NCBI GenBank assembly: GCA_014338405.1
Contig: JTDE01000171.1
Span: 285,194 to 349,193, forward strand
Reading direction: 5' to 3'
Source of the DNA: Paragonimus skrjabini miyazakii
Taxonomy: Eukaryota; Platyhelminthes; Trematoda; Plagiorchiida; Troglotrematidae
Length of the DNA stretch: 64,000 nucleotides
Positions 44,660 through 57,119 of the stretch are shown one piece after another. The position numbers and the translations under genes were made by a program. The notes beneath the pieces were generated by a model that did no database searches, was not told where the DNA came from, and saw nothing but the letters and a program-made list of their open reading frames with translations. Within the stretch, counting starts at the first letter, position 1. Each line of letters starts with the position of its first letter.

Positions 44660-46099
44660 TCACAGTACACTGGTGAACCAGTTCACAAAAGCCGCTACAT
44701 TTGTATACACACCTGGCTGTCTTGGTTGTGCGCAATCACTTCCCCAAGATACGATTCCTGCTTGTACCGTTTGACCGCCAACGTGACACAACAGTGGTCC
44801 ACCGCTGTCACCTTGACAAGCATCCACTCCACCCTGTTCATAACCAGCGCAAAAACTGACTGATGTCAATGTGCTGTACCACGAACTACACAAATTAAAA
44901 TCAATTACCGGCAGCGTTGCTTGTCGTAGCACTGAATTGGAGCCGGTATTTCGTGTATCACCCCAACCAGCAACCATGCATTGTGTGTTAGCTACGATCG
45001 CAGATGCCACAGACGCACTACGGACCACTGGAGCTAACCTCACGTACCCGGTATTCAGATTGGCTGGGGTAGCTAATTGAAGCAAGGCAATATCGTTGAC
45101 AATTCGACTGGGATCATAATACGGGTAGATGAACACTGTAGACACACGTAGACGTTGTACTTCGGCACCACCACTGTCCTTATAGTATCGCCCTAAATCT
45201 ACATACCATTGATTTGGATCCGGCATGGGTTGCACACAGTGGGCTGCAGTCAATACCCATTGCGCACTGATCAAGCTACCACCGCACACATGACCACCAT
45301 TGGCAGCCATACGTAGGGATATTATAAATGGCCATGATCCTTGTCTGGCCTCCTGTCCATTCACAACACGACCCCAATCGTCCGTATCATCTTCAATGGA
45401 ACGTTTATCCAATGTTTTTCGACGTGTCCTGGATTGCCGACGACTTGAAAGACAACCTTGTTCATCCGCCGCCTTGGGACAATCCTCAAAGCCATCGCAT
45501 CGCCAGTTCTTCAGTATGCAGACGTTGGACAAATTTGAGACGGAAGGACATGGCCATTCATATGAAGGGTTACATGTTTCGGCCGGGTTACTTTCTTTTA
45601 GCTGATCAGCTAATGTACGTTCCACGGCGGAATAACGGAGTTTGAAACCCCGATTATTTCCGGAACCTTGTGAATTTGAAACCAATAACAACCGGTTCGA
45701 ACTGGTTACGAAACGCACAGGTTGCTGTCCGCAGTGACGTCCCACCTCTTTGGTAAACACTTGAGTCAATGAAGACGAGTTTCCTCCGGCGGCATTGGGA
45801 TCTGCTTCGTATGCAGCCAAGTAATCTTTCTCACACGACGGCCCCCCATCTGCCAGATCAAAAGTTACGGACTGTACCAGAATCCCATTTCCCGGTCTCA
45901 CGTGGATTAGCCAAAAACACTTCATGGGACCATATGGTGCACCGGCTGAATAACCTTCATGGGAAATGACGTTTCCACTAGGATCGAATGATAGCATTCC
46001 AGCTCCGCATTGGGGTCCCCTTTCCGGTATGTCGGCGAAAACATTTCTCCCAGTATTGAAAATCAAGACGAAGAGAAGCACCTTGACGTGGTGGTTCAT
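44660..46099 (-). CDS. Secreted CUB-LDLa-trypsin serine protease
   Basis: A 479-codon uninterrupted frame from an ATG at 46099. Residues 1-22 form a signal peptide (hydrophobic VKVLLFVLIF). A CUB domain spans about 31-156 with the four cysteines C31, C61, C89 and C123. An LDL-receptor class A module spans 176-216 with six cysteines and acidic calcium-site residues (WRCDGFEDC, ADEQGC). A basic linker precedes the activation site R244/VVNG. The S1 domain has the triad H287 (TAAHC), D336 (NDIALL) and S432 (GDSGGP), three to four predicted disulfides, and D426 at the base of the S1 pocket, so cleavage after Lys or Arg is predicted. It should be an extracellular zymogen. No cysteine is placed to tie the catalytic chain to the N-terminal part. 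It appears intronless. Physiological substrate is unknown. Confidence 0.92.
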   Translation of the reverse strand: MNHHVKVLLFVLIFNTGRNVFADIPERGPQCGAGMLSFDPSGNVISHEGYSAGAPYGPMKCFWLIHVRPGNGILVQSVTFDLADGGPSCEKDYLAAYEADPNAAGGNSSSLTQVFTKEVGRHCGQQPVRFVTSSNRLLLVSNSQGSGNNRGFKLRYSAVERTLADQLKESNPAETCNPSYEWPCPSVSNLSNVCILKNWRCDGFEDCPKAADEQGCLSSRRQSRTRRKTLDKRSIEDDTDDWGRVVNGQEARQGSWPFIISLRMAANGGHVCGGSLISAQWVLTAAHCVQPMPDPNQWYVDLGRYYKDSGGAEVQRLRVSTVFIYPYYDPSRIVNDIALLQLATPANLNTGYVRLAPVVRSASVASAIVANTQCMVAGWGDTRNTGSNSVLRQATLPVIDFNLCSSWYSTLTSVSFCAGYEQGGVDACQGDSGGPLLCHVGGQTVQAGIVSWGSDCAQPRQPGVYTNVAAFVNWFTSVL

Positions 46100-46155
46100 A
46101 TACAAACGGATTTATAAATAACCCCAGAAAATCGCAATCAGACGTGGTAATACAC

Positions 46156-46163
46156 CTTTTATA
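46156..46163 (-). promoter_or_regulatory. TATA box of the protease gene
   Basis: TATAAAAG on the minus strand lies about 57 bp before the ATG, predicting a transcription start near 46130 and a 5' UTR of roughly 30 nt if no upstream exon exists. Confidence 0.5.
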
Positions 46164-48819
46164 GAGAACATAATCCTTCTAATCTGTCAATCAGACTTTC
46201 AAGTGGAATATCCCACAAAAAAGTTGTGACCTACCTTTACGTTCGTTTTTGGAAATCCGTTCATCAAACAACCGGTTTATGTGAGATTAAATTTGTTGGA
46301 CTGTTGTGACCTAGAAATTAACGAGATCAAAATCAGTTAACCCATATGTAAGAAGGAGTTAATCGTTTGATTGACGTGTTGTTATTGGGGCTTAAGTAAA
46401 TTTTCCTGCATAACCTCACATACAGATAAAGCACTTAAACTTTCTACTGTTCTAGATGCGGTGAGAAGATGTGTAGGCTTTTTACGATTCATAATAACTA
46501 CGCTAAAATAAAACTGTACAAAAACCAGCTGGTATTTCGCTGATGTGCAAGTTTGTGTATGAGTTTCAAACATTACTCAAAACGATTTCATTCAGACAAT
46601 TCACCTGAGAACCGAACGTTCTGAATATCTTCAAATAGAGCATATATTAACGTTTTTGAGTTATACACCACTAGCTCAATGAATAAGGCTGACGTGATGT
46701 CAGCGCGGATCAGTCAGCGAACACGTTAATCTCAGTTAGAACACATTAAGCGGAACGAATACGTTTTCTGACTCTTTACCGTGTTTCGAAAGAAGTTATG
46801 TGTACAATGCTATGTACACCTGTACTGCATGGCGCGTTGTTGCGTTAACTACAAGTGTTCAACTAATTCACTTATTCAGAAGATTTATTTTAGTCATCAG
46901 ATTGATCACAGATGTTTCTACTTTGGCGCACGTTACAATTAGATCGACACACACACAACATTCTCCCCACATTTACAATTTTTGGAATTCACCGTGACAG
47001 CAACTCGTTTTGAAATACAGATCATATCAGCCTAGCTTTTCTCATAGACATGAGACTTTCATTCCACACAAGTTATTAGTCTGTACAAATTCAACATATT
47101 TTTCTTCAAGTAGACAACAATAGAAAATAACTTTGGAAACGTGTTCACTCACAGCCTTATCGTTTTCCAGCAAACCGTAAGAGGGGATAGTAATTTCGAG
47201 TCAGTCAACTTTATCCAACATGTCTAAAGCTATTTGAGGCCCCTGCATATCAGCTAACAAAACTGGTTCTGACCAAATGAACAGGCTCAGATCCATAGCA
47301 ACAAGAGAGCTTACTCACGAAAAACAAACCGGACAAGTAAATCGTGACGTTCTATAGACAAACGAAAATCCATCAAAAATGCAACAGTCTATAAGGAGGT
47401 GTAGGATTCCAGGATAAAACAGTGTTTGTATAAGTTTCACCTAACTAGATAACATGATTAATGTGCTTTTACTGTAAAGGTAACCATTCGAGTCGCAAAA
47501 TTTCCATGTCCAATTATCCATTTTGTATTCAGTCGCACCGTTGATGGAAATTTGATTCCATTAAACACGAGACAGAAACATGCTCGTGTTAGAGAGCATT
47601 CAAACTGTATAGTTCAATGAATGTTGTGTCAAATAGTCATGTTTATGCAAGTATCTAAAATTTTCATTAAAATTTTAGAGCTACCAGAATGAGCCGTGTT
47701 TTCAGAAAGATTGTAGCGTTTTCTATCAGGGGAATTGTCATAAGTAAACTACCTAATCCAAGCCACTTTATCAAACTGCTTACAACAATGGAATATGGAT
47801 TTAGTGCGCTAATGTTGTGTGTGGTTGACGGCCCAGTAGATGATCTAACACAGAGTGGGAGACATCAGGCTAACAAAACATGGTTTGACTTGTGATTTGG
47901 CGACATATCAGAACAGATTGAATTACAATTTAGTTGAAGTAAGTGCGCGCAGAAAACTGCAACCAAAAAATGATACAATCAACTGAAACCGCTAAACACG
48001 TTGTCTGTTTTAGTGGCTACAACGAATCATGCAAGATACACGTACACATGTTTAACACACATCAAGCTGAACTGAGTAGGAAACTGCAAAAAACGTTAAA
48101 AACTTCTTCTGCTCTCGTCAACCAGAAACTCACTAAATCAATAGAAATGCTCGAACAGAAGCAGTTATCCAGGTTGTGTAAGCAAAACAGTATTTAACAA
48201 TTAACGTAATATAAAATGAACATAGACAAAGAGTGGTCCACTTAGGTATAAGTGAACAGCACCTAAAATTGTTTCAACTGACGGAAGAGTCAATGGCTGA
48301 AACCCACCAGATATAGAGCTCAAGGAAGAATCCGGGTTGTGGAAGTATATTACAAAACAAATAACCAGAATAGGTAGGAACAAGTAACTGCTTGAATTCT
48401 TTAAACGTGTATTACGAGTGTATTGCTTGTTTAGTAAACTTAACAGTTGATTGGTTACCAAAAGTTCCAAACTTTGGATAACAAAGTTGAATTAGTTAAT
48501 TTAAACAAACATTACCGTTAGGTTTTGTGAAACGATTCGGATTTACCTCTTGTTTGATGCGTAATCAGTAAACTCACTATTTTTGGTAGGCAAGTATACG
48601 ATTGAAATGGATATTGAGGAACCAGTTGCGAGAATTAACAAGTATTATGTCGAATTTGAAAGATACTTCCAAGTTAATGATATACGCAAACATTACGGAC
48701 GGAATAATATTTATGTCAGTGCGAATTGTAAATTCGTTTGTGCAAGCGGTTTACCTAAGTTGCCTTCGGTAAAGTAGCCGATGTTTGGTTCCACTCTATT
48801 GGGTCTCCTCAATATTACG
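46164..48819. other. Unannotated stretch upstream of the protease gene
   Basis: No supported feature; frames below 90 codons. Confidence 0.4.
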
Positions 48820-48915
48820 TCGGTCAGGAACCTGATCGAACCTCCCATGACCAGGCGTCAAGCTGTTAGGCTTCCACAAGATGGTAAGCCAGACTGTTAG
48901 CCACCGAACCACGGG
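48820..48915 (-). repeat. tRNA-derived SINE head (family 3)
   Basis: On the minus strand an A-box-like GGTTCGGTGGC (48910-48900) and a B-box-like GAGGTTCGATCAGG (48844-48831) have the right order and spacing for a tRNA-derived promoter with a long variable region. No cloverleaf could be drawn with confidence. Confidence 0.45.
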
Positions 48916-51900
48916 TTCATAAGCTAACGATTAATGATGGACTAAGTGGAACCTTCTTGAATATGAAACGTAATAGCCATTGAAATTAGTTAACTCACAC
49001 TTAGTAGAACACAAGTTTGTATGACTAAAGAAACCGATCTACAATTAACCCATTCAAATTAAATTAAGTACCAGCTTGCCTTTCAAACCGAAAACGAGCA
49101 GAATAAGAAGACGCAAGACGTCACACGCAAAATGTAAGTGACGAGTAAGTGATTTATATTTTCAAACTAAAACTATATTGTGATTGATCCAACAAAAATT
49201 ACAAACACCATCAGTGAAAAAGGACAAAACGGTCAAATGAATCACTACTCGCAAGTAATGTCAAATGCTCCATAAGGATGACTAGAGTTGTCTCCACTGA
49301 GAATAAAGAGTTCTACGAAAGCAGTACACAACTTGTCCAAAATTGGTAAGTCCATCAAAAGAAACAGAACTGCTGATCATTGTTGAGGTCAGGAAGCTGC
49401 TCACTAACCGCTTAGTAAAATCTAATGTGTGCCGATTACAGGTTAGCAGAAAGTAGTATGCGTTATTAAACGTTGTGCACAAATCAAAGTTAGTTCATGA
49501 AACACTCATCACACTGTTGTCCCAGCATTGGATGTTCTGAAATGTATACGTCCTGTTGAAAATGAAGATATTGTTATAAACTGTGTTTCCATTTATTTTG
49601 CTGGGGACAGAAATCCTATAGTATTAGACACGTACATAGTGATAGATGTTGAAGCATCTTCCAAGAAAAAGGATTTTGGTATCTCCGTTGCCAAACTAGC
49701 GCTAAACACAGAGCTTTGTTGAATACCTCTACGGTTAAAGCTGTCAACTTCCTTCAAATGATGTTCGCAGATTGATTTAGGTTGAAGTTAGTTTTCAGAA
49801 AAACACGTTGAGAGATACTTTATTAAAAAATTACATGTATATTTTGTGTAAAACGTTTTTCGAATTGAAATGTCTGTTCACATATGGTGACGTGTTAATA
49901 AGGTATTAGATAACTAGATAACCATGAAACAATCCACTGCTTAGACTCGAAGACGGTAGGTCATGCCAGAGAGTGAACGCATGACCAAGACAGAAATGGA
50001 ATCGGTACAATCTTGACAAGCTGTTTTGACACTAGCAATTCTTTCTTAAAAGAAAGTAAACTGTAAACTCTAGGACCTAACGAAGCTGAGGTGATCCATT
50101 AAAGGGAAAGACATTTTAACTACTGAGAGAGATCAACTGACTTGAAACAACACAGTCTGTCATACACCTGAGAAGTTATAACCACCGACTACCATAAAAA
50201 TGTCCTTCTTTTGCATGACTTCCATGGCCTTCCATGTGGCTTTTCTAATCGTCATCTATTGTCCCAGACTACGTCACTACCATTATCTAGTTCCATTGGG
50301 TTTTGAAACCCATAATAAGGACTTAACCTTGTGTATTTCGTTTACTATAAATTTGTGTACAGTTCCTTCACAATTTTTACGTCTGCTTGTCAATTATCTT
50401 GAAGATTAAGAGATCTCTAGGTTGCACCAAAAGTGAATTTGGTGTCAGCCAGCCATGGCGATTAATCTTGTCATCTACATCACTCCAAATGCTTCGATTA
50501 AACTCTGATCTTCCTTCTTCTCGAATGGAATCAAAATCGTTGACGGTTGGTGTTGAATATTTGTAACTGCCCTTTGAGGAAGTAGCTAATTGGCTATACT
50601 AGTCTGAACCTCACCAATAACGATAAAAGACATGTATCGAGATGTTAGCATTTCGTTTGCTGTCCTTAGTCACGAACTTAAAACATTAGAATATACAAAA
50701 CACGCGGGTAGCAACAACCATAGAAACGGTCAGTGATTAGATGAAACAACGACTGTCATCAAATATCTACGCCTAAGTAGTTGGTGCGCGCGACGACGCA
50801 ACAGACAGTGATAACAGAACGAGTGAGTCGATATTCAACCGTCATCTATTGCAAAGCACATCATGGAAACAAGTCAATTGTTGACGGTGTCAACCAATTT
50901 CACGCATTATTGTTCAACCGGAATCCTAAATGACATGCAGTCAACGAGAAAATAGTAATCACTACTCGCCGTTCGGTACTGTGTATGCATAAACTGTTAA
51001 CTCACACTGTTTGTCTGCCTTGGAATTGATAACAGTCCGTGTTTCATGTAAACCCAGTCGCTGACCGTTTCTATGTTTGTCGCTATCCGCATGTCTTATA
51101 TACTTGTTCGTAATTGAAACCAGTAAACGAAATGTTAACACCTAACGATAGGTGTTTTTCCACGTCTGAACTTGTAGATTTGTGGTTTCAACCGCTCTAA
51201 ATAACGTTAACACGTTATACCAACTCTGCCTGTTCAGGTTGTTTATTATGACAATGCTTAACAGAAGTACAAAATTTGGTCATTTGCATCTGCGATCGAT
51301 ATCAGTCAAGCACAGTCGAAGTGATCCGAGGTAGGCTGTACAATGGCAAAGAACTCACTAATAATTCCATCAGTGTAACAGATATTTATTTACCAACCCG
51401 AAGCAGGTGATATCTGCTCTAAACTAGAAGCCAACAGAATCAGTCATTTGCATGAAATAATAAATGCATACATTCAACATTCCCGGTGCGAAAAGTACGT
51501 TAACCGTGAATTCACGGTTTTAAAATAACATTTGTTCTGTTACTTCTAATAACTACTTTCGCATTAGGTTTCGTAATGAGTATGGTACAGTCCATCGCGT
51601 TTCACAATTTCGGACAATTTCGATCGACAGATATTAGATTTTTGGTTTCTAGCAACAGCCTGTTCATTCTTGCTGGGAGTCATACTTGGATAGCCAGTTC
51701 CATCAAAATTCTCACAAGGACAAAAACCTCAAAAGTGCTTGATTGACTCCCTCAAATGTGTGCAAAGACTGAGCTGTTTGACTAATGCTTACATACTGTA
51801 CTTTCTGGTGGACAATGGAGTTCACAAACGCTCATGAAAATGACTATTTTTGATCATGCAACAATTTTGATGACAACGTGGTCAGCCTTAAGAGACAGTG

Positions 51901-52875
51901 TATAAAGTAGGGAACCGATAAACTGCGGTCCCATGTGAGGGGATAACTGATCGTTCTAATTTGTGATTTGCTCAAAATGTCTTGAAGACGACGTGGCAAA
52001 TTACAACCCACTGAAGGGTAGTGAACTCGTAGTAGACATGCAACAGTGATAACTTTGTGATGTTGTTCTGGACTATGGCCGAGAGAATCTCCATATCTCT
52101 TCTGACCTGGTGTAGATTTCGGAGGCTCACTATCTCTATTTCTTTTAACAGACCGATTAGCTGATCGATAGCAGAAACGGGCATGAAACTCAAAATGCAC
52201 ACCGCATCAACATAGCTGAAATCAAGTAATACTTCATATTCAACGAATGTCAAAGAAATAGCGTGTTATCTATTTTACTCGCTGAATATTTTAGGAATAA
52301 GCCCACCGTATTTCAACATTTTATCCTGGAGTATTTTAGCAAACTAGAGTGGTGCGTTCACTTACGGAGGAGTTGGGCCGGTGATCATTCTGTTAGTGGT
52401 GTCCTGCTAGGGTGATTTTTTTAAACTGCGCAAGTTGGTCACTAACCGCCCCCCTGAGTCCAAAGTAATCACAAAGGACTAACAATCCCCTGTTTTAGAT
52501 GACACCCAATCGTGAAAAGTCAGGGATTTGGCTGAATTCGAACCACTGACAGAAACAACATGCATTGACTTTTCAAGACTGGCTTTCATCTCAAATCTTA
52601 AATCTGCCAAACTGCTTAGTATTAATGCAGTTCCCCTTCATACTGATTCCATTAGCACCTGGGTTGCGGAATAATGTCTTCCAGATAGCTTTGGGGGTTA
52701 TTTGGTAGATGACAGTTCTAATTAGATTTATCAAAAACGTCTTCTGGACATTAAGCGCACTTTTGAAGCTACCGAAAATAATACAAGTCAATAAAATGCT
52801 TTCTGCATCTCGGTAGACGAAACAACACAGTGAACATACTGGAAATAACTAACTAACGCCAAACAGTAGGGATTT
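48916..52875. other. Unannotated stretch
   Basis: No supported gene. The longest frame is 118 codons on the minus strand (51844-52200), unrecognised. A second B-box-like GTGGTTCGAATTC lies on the minus strand near 52545, without an A box. Confidence 0.35.
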
Positions 52876-52940
52876 TGTGTGTGCAGCGATTCGAACGCAG
52901 ATGTTTAAGTGATTGGAAAGCGGTTGATGCCACACGCCCC
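52876..52940 (-). repeat. tRNA-like fragment or SINE head
   Basis: On the minus strand GTGTGGCATCAACCG resembles an A box and GCGTTCGAATCGC (52898-52886) is a good B box. The region is tRNA-sized, but the acceptor stem is not convincing. Confidence 0.4.
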
Positions 52941-55396
52941 AGTAAGTTCACGTGACGGACGTTACTTCGTGACTGAACTCACTGTGGCTAATCTCTGCCA
53001 AACTATCGGAGAGGAGACCGTCAAATCGGTTGCAAACGACACTACACTTAAGTGCCCTCAGCCTGGCAAGAATGTACATATCGGAATCCCCGCAACAAAT
53101 ATCTGCACGTTCCAAAACGCACGGATTAAAACTGGTATCAAACAAAACAGGGCCAGATAGTTTGGGTAGACCAAAGTTCGGTTAGATAATAGCAAAATGT
53201 GGATGGTGAAAGGGAATCGATTCGAATAAGAACATGATTTCTCTCACGCTTTAAGAATAAACTCATAGCGAAATATCGGCCATTAATTTAGGTGAACAGA
53301 ATGTAATTGCATATGTATTCTTATCCGGAACGACTACAGATGTACTAAGCATCAAGCCATCTAAGAAATATTGGTTACTAACAGGAATGTTGCTGTCATG
53401 TATGTTCCGTTGCTGTCCCCGATTATTTAGAAAAATGTGTAAATTTATTAGATGAACCACCGGTGACTTTCCAACATTTGCTGGACTTGAATAAGTCCTC
53501 GGAAACGTACAGCTTTATCTTCTGAGCGCAGTAACCTCTCCGTTAGTAAAAACACGCACAGACGTGTACCATTTGCATGACCGCGAAACTCATAGGTAGC
53601 TCCCACCAGTACAGTCAACAGCATTTCATCAGTTCTAAACTAACTGTGTACACCAGAGAGTGAACCTGAACAACATACACGAAGATTGGGAAGTATGTTG
53701 TTTCTTGATAGCAAGCCACCTTCTGCTGATCAGAAACGAGCGATTAAAGGGATATTCTCATTTTTAAAAATTGAATTTTATGTTGGTAGTCAGTTTTGCG
53801 ATCGAAACCCCGTTATTGTTCAACATTGCCGGTTACACGTATATGCCAACCAGCTTTAAAACAGCCGTAGCTACCGGCCGAAAGTATTATTACAGATCAC
53901 CTACCAGTATCCATCCGATTTGAAGATGTGCATTTGACACTTTGGCTGTTCAATTTTGATTGAGATATTATACAATGAATTCATTGAAGCGTGTTAAATT
54001 TGCCGGTACAAATTCGGTGATAAAGTTAATTTTATTCTGCTTTTGCTGTGTACAGTAGACAATTATGATGTACGTTGTACTGTGATTGCAAGCAGAGAAT
54101 ATATCCGTTTTGCTCTTCTTGTAATTATCATTATCTACTCTCTAGGGCTTTCTTGTCTTGTACTGATTGAGATGCGTTCATCTTCGTCAATAGCTGATGG
54201 TTTGCGAGTTCACTTTCCGTTGATTGGTGGACATTTTATAAGTTCGTTTTTGATTGTTCCTCTTCGAACTCCTCCTATGCTGGGGGACATGATTAGGTGA
54301 CTGATTTACAGTCAAGGTGAGAGAGAAGTTTTATTTCAAGTTTCGTCACCAATGTCGTACGAACTCTAATCTTATATATCGTTCTTCTGATGTTTGCTAG
54401 GACTCACAAGATAAGCTTATTAACTCAACCATCCAAATAAGTGCTACTGAAATTACGGAGTGTGTTACCGAGTGTGGATTATTTCGAAGCACTTGAATAA
54501 CCAGGCTTGAAAGCGACTACAGAATTGAGTTTCGTTAGAGGCGTTCAAACGTCTACACCCTCTAACAGGAAGAGAGTATAAGAGTGTCTATATTGAAAAA
54601 TCTGTTTTATCTGCAGATAATGTTGATCGGCAGACGGCCTGCCTCTCGCGCCGGATTGACGAATGGTATCCCGCATTCTAAATTTCTGAGGGCCGTTCGT
54701 CACAGATAAAATTGCAGGTGCTATATGAAAGTGTGAGGCTTCTCTATGTCGCTGTCTTAACCCAGACATCTGAAAAATCAGAAAGTTTGTCATACAGAAA
54801 TGCACGTAACTCCATTCATCCCAAAAGTTTGACTTTTTCTAATTCTCGCGTTCCTAGATGTCCTAGTACAACTGATGGTAGTTACAATGCTAACGATTCT
54901 CGAAACTACATAGATATCTTGTACAGAAGTAAATGCATCCGAAGGGAGACAAAATTTATAAAAACCTTGTAGTACCAGATAGAATGTTAACAACCTAAAG
55001 CTTCTATGTGTGATTTATTATAGTCGTCGCAGAGCAAGGGAATCGACAGAGTATTGTATATTCTTACAGGGTTCATAAAAATATTATGACGCTTCAGAGA
55101 CACTTACCAAACAGTTGTTGACCTGCACCAGCTCGTTCAGACGCTGACTCAGAAACTATTTGGAAATTGGAAATTAGGCACACCTGATTTGGATCGTCTC
55201 AAGCACCTGGTCATTCGGAAGCACATGTGCGGTAGCATATTGGCCCAACTGGGTAGATCGAAGGGGTTGAATGGTTCCACCCATTTGATCCTACTGGTCG
55301 AACTAATGGTCACAGACGTAGAGAACAATGGGCTGGTGTAGCTAATAGAATAAGGAAGTCAAACGGGGAACTACGTCTACCTGTTAATCTATAATC
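52941..55396. other. Unannotated stretch
   Basis: No supported feature. A frame at 54043-54300 has a hydrophobic stretch (LLVIIIIYSLGLSCLVLI) but no other sign of being a gene. Confidence 0.35.
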
Positions 55397-55715
55397 GCTC
55401 AAAAATACCCAACGACAAAGTAGCGAACAAGACTTGTGTTTCTGTGTTTGATCATCAGGCTAATTACAACATAATAAACATGAAAACAGTAACTGGGGTG
55501 GGTCAGAGAAATGGTCAATATAGGTTATGGACAGCGTGTTTGTTATCAGTTACGCAATCAATGTTCCAAGTGGTAGGCTTCATTGATTGTGGGTCAGGGG
55601 AGATTAAGTGTCCGCACGAACTTCTTCTGAGCACAGAGGTCATGGTTGCGTAATCGGATACTAATGGTCCCGGCAACGGTCAACATTTGGAATCTCACCA
55701 TTTTTGTACGAGTAA
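55397..55715 (-). repeat. Inverted pLTR of PLE copy F
   Basis: On the minus strand it even encodes the endonuclease end (ISIRLRNHDLCAQKKFVRTL), showing that the repeated unit reaches into the ORF. Confidence 0.85.
55421..55462 (-). ncRNA. Hammerhead-like motif in left pLTR of PLE copy F
   Basis: Minus strand: TAGC (55462-55459), CTGATGA (55458-55452), 9 nt, GAAA (55442-55439), hairpin ACAAG/CTTGT (55437-55427), TC, then GCTA (55424-55421), which pairs with TAGC. Helices I and III fit; helix II is poor. Confidence 0.5.
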
Positions 55716-56760
55716 CTTTCAGTTTCTGTTCAACAGTGCAATCTACCGACAGAGAGATGGAGTGGTAATGGGCTGGCCTATAGATCCCCTGTTTGCTGAC
55801 GTTTTCATGAGCAAACTGGAGACGGACCAATTGAGTGCGGTCAATGAACAGTTTACATTTTACAAACGCCATGTTGATGACATTTTTTGCGTCGTCAACG
55901 AGAATTCGAACATGAACAGAGTTATGGCAACTTTTAACGCAGCTCATAGCAGTATTTAATTCACCCAGGAGTCAGACAACAATGGTCAGATAATTTTTTT
56001 AGATGTTGGCGTAGTAAGAAGAGCGGATGGTTCAATCCGAAGGAATGTGTACAGAAAACAAACTTGGAGTGGCCAATACATTCACTTTGACAGTTTCGTT
56101 CCGCTAAATCAAAAGCGAAACCTCATACGATGTCTGACGGGTTGAGTGTTAAACATCTGCACCCCTGACACTTTGCAGGCTAAGCTAGACTTTCTACAAG
56201 AAGTGTTTATGCAGAATGGCTACCCAATGTCGTTCATTCTAAAGGCGATGCAGGCGAATGAATGAATGAACGAGAAACTTGCGTTTATCAGTCTTCCTTT
56301 CAGCGATGATCCCATGGCCGAAGTCATCTCGAAAAAGCTCAAAAAGACAGTCGAAACAACCTACCTTGCCGCTCAACTGTGCGTGAGTTTCTGTTCAATG
56401 CCCATTATTATGTCACAACTCAAAGACAAACTTCCATGTTCTACAACCAGCTGTTGTGTGTACTCATTTGTTTTCTCGTGTAGAGAATCATACATTTGTC
56501 GTACTACATCCTGCGTGGTTGAATAGTGGTGTGGTTAAAACGGTTTCAAGCGCGATTGTTACTCATTTGACTGAATCTAATCATTCTGTCAGTAAGAAGG
56601 TCGCTTTTCAGACTGTCTGCCGAGTGCCAAGGAATCGATCAAAAGTGGTGAGATTCTGAATGTTGACCGTTGCCGAGGCCATTAGTATCCGATTACGCAA
56701 CCATGACCTCTGTGTTCAGAAGTAGTTCGTGCGGACACTTAATCTCCCCTGGCCCACAAT
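55716..56760 (+). pseudogene. PLE reverse transcriptase (from motif B) and endonuclease (copy F)
   Basis: The first frame reads YRQRDGVVMGWPIDPLFADVFMSKLE (motif B) and YKRHVDDIFCVV (motif C, both Asp present at 55876-55881). After a stop it continues GQIIFLDVGVVRRADGS, NVYRKQTWSGQYIHFDSFVP and RCLTG, then LQEVFMQNGYPMSFILKAM. The endonuclease frame (56266) carries KLAFISLPFSDDP and VYSFVFSCRESYICRTTS, where YIC replaces YIG, then shifts to WLNSGVVKTVSSAIVTHL and LTVAEAISIRLRNHDLCVQK. Several stops and frameshifts. It is the family reference for copies at 4330 and 29287. Confidence 0.85.
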
Positions 56761-56942
56761 CACTCAAACCCACGACCTGGAACAGTGATTGCGTAACTGA
56801 TAACAAACACGCTGTCCATAACCTATATTGACCAATTTCTGACTCACTCCAGTTACTGTTTTCATATTTATTGTGCTGTTATTAGTCTGATGATCAAACA
56901 CAGAAAACAAGTCTTGTTCGCTACTTTATCGTTTTCGAGACT
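56640..56942 (+). repeat. Forward pLTR of PLE copy F
   Basis: Starts within the endonuclease end and runs through the hammerhead-like motif to TATCGTTTTCGAG. Confidence 0.85.
56883..56923 (+). ncRNA. Hammerhead-like motif in right pLTR of PLE copy F
   Basis: TAGT, CTGATGA (56887-56893), 9 nt, GAAA (56903-56906), ACAA/TTGT hairpin (56907-56917), TC (56918-56919) as the expected cleavage dinucleotide, then GCTA (56920-56923) pairing back to TAGT with one G-U pair. Confidence 0.5.
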
Positions 56943-57119
56943 GTATTCATTGAGTAAAGTGTGTCCGTACCCGAGAATTAGGTAATCTGATCCGAAACAC
57001 GATACTGCTGGCAATTTAGATACGTCTATGTTAATTAACAATAGATGTCATGCTAGCGTGGCGGTCGTCAGCTTGGAGGAACATTCAGTCCGTTGTTTTC
57101 TTTTTACAGGTAACCGTGA

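Larger units (their letters stand above)
55397..56942 (+). mobile_element. PLE copy F (family B) with about 300-bp inverted flanks
   Basis: Left 55397-55715 and right about 56640-56942 are reverse complements, and the match includes both the 3' UTR and the end of the endonuclease coding sequence. Between them lies a plus-strand RT and endonuclease region that starts at motif B of the palm. Confidence 0.87.

Noticed and set aside
44871..45969. Plus-strand frames of 66-105 codons
   Set aside because: They are antisense shadows of the protease coding sequence.
46099..46105. Two extra N-terminal residues of the protease from an upstream TTG
   Set aside because: The in-frame ATG at 46099 gives a complete signal peptide, and TTG starts are not expected in animal nuclear genes.
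52876..52940. A functional tRNA gene
   Set aside because: A- and B-box-like sequences are present, but the acceptor and anticodon stems do not pair, so a SINE or pseudogene is more likely.
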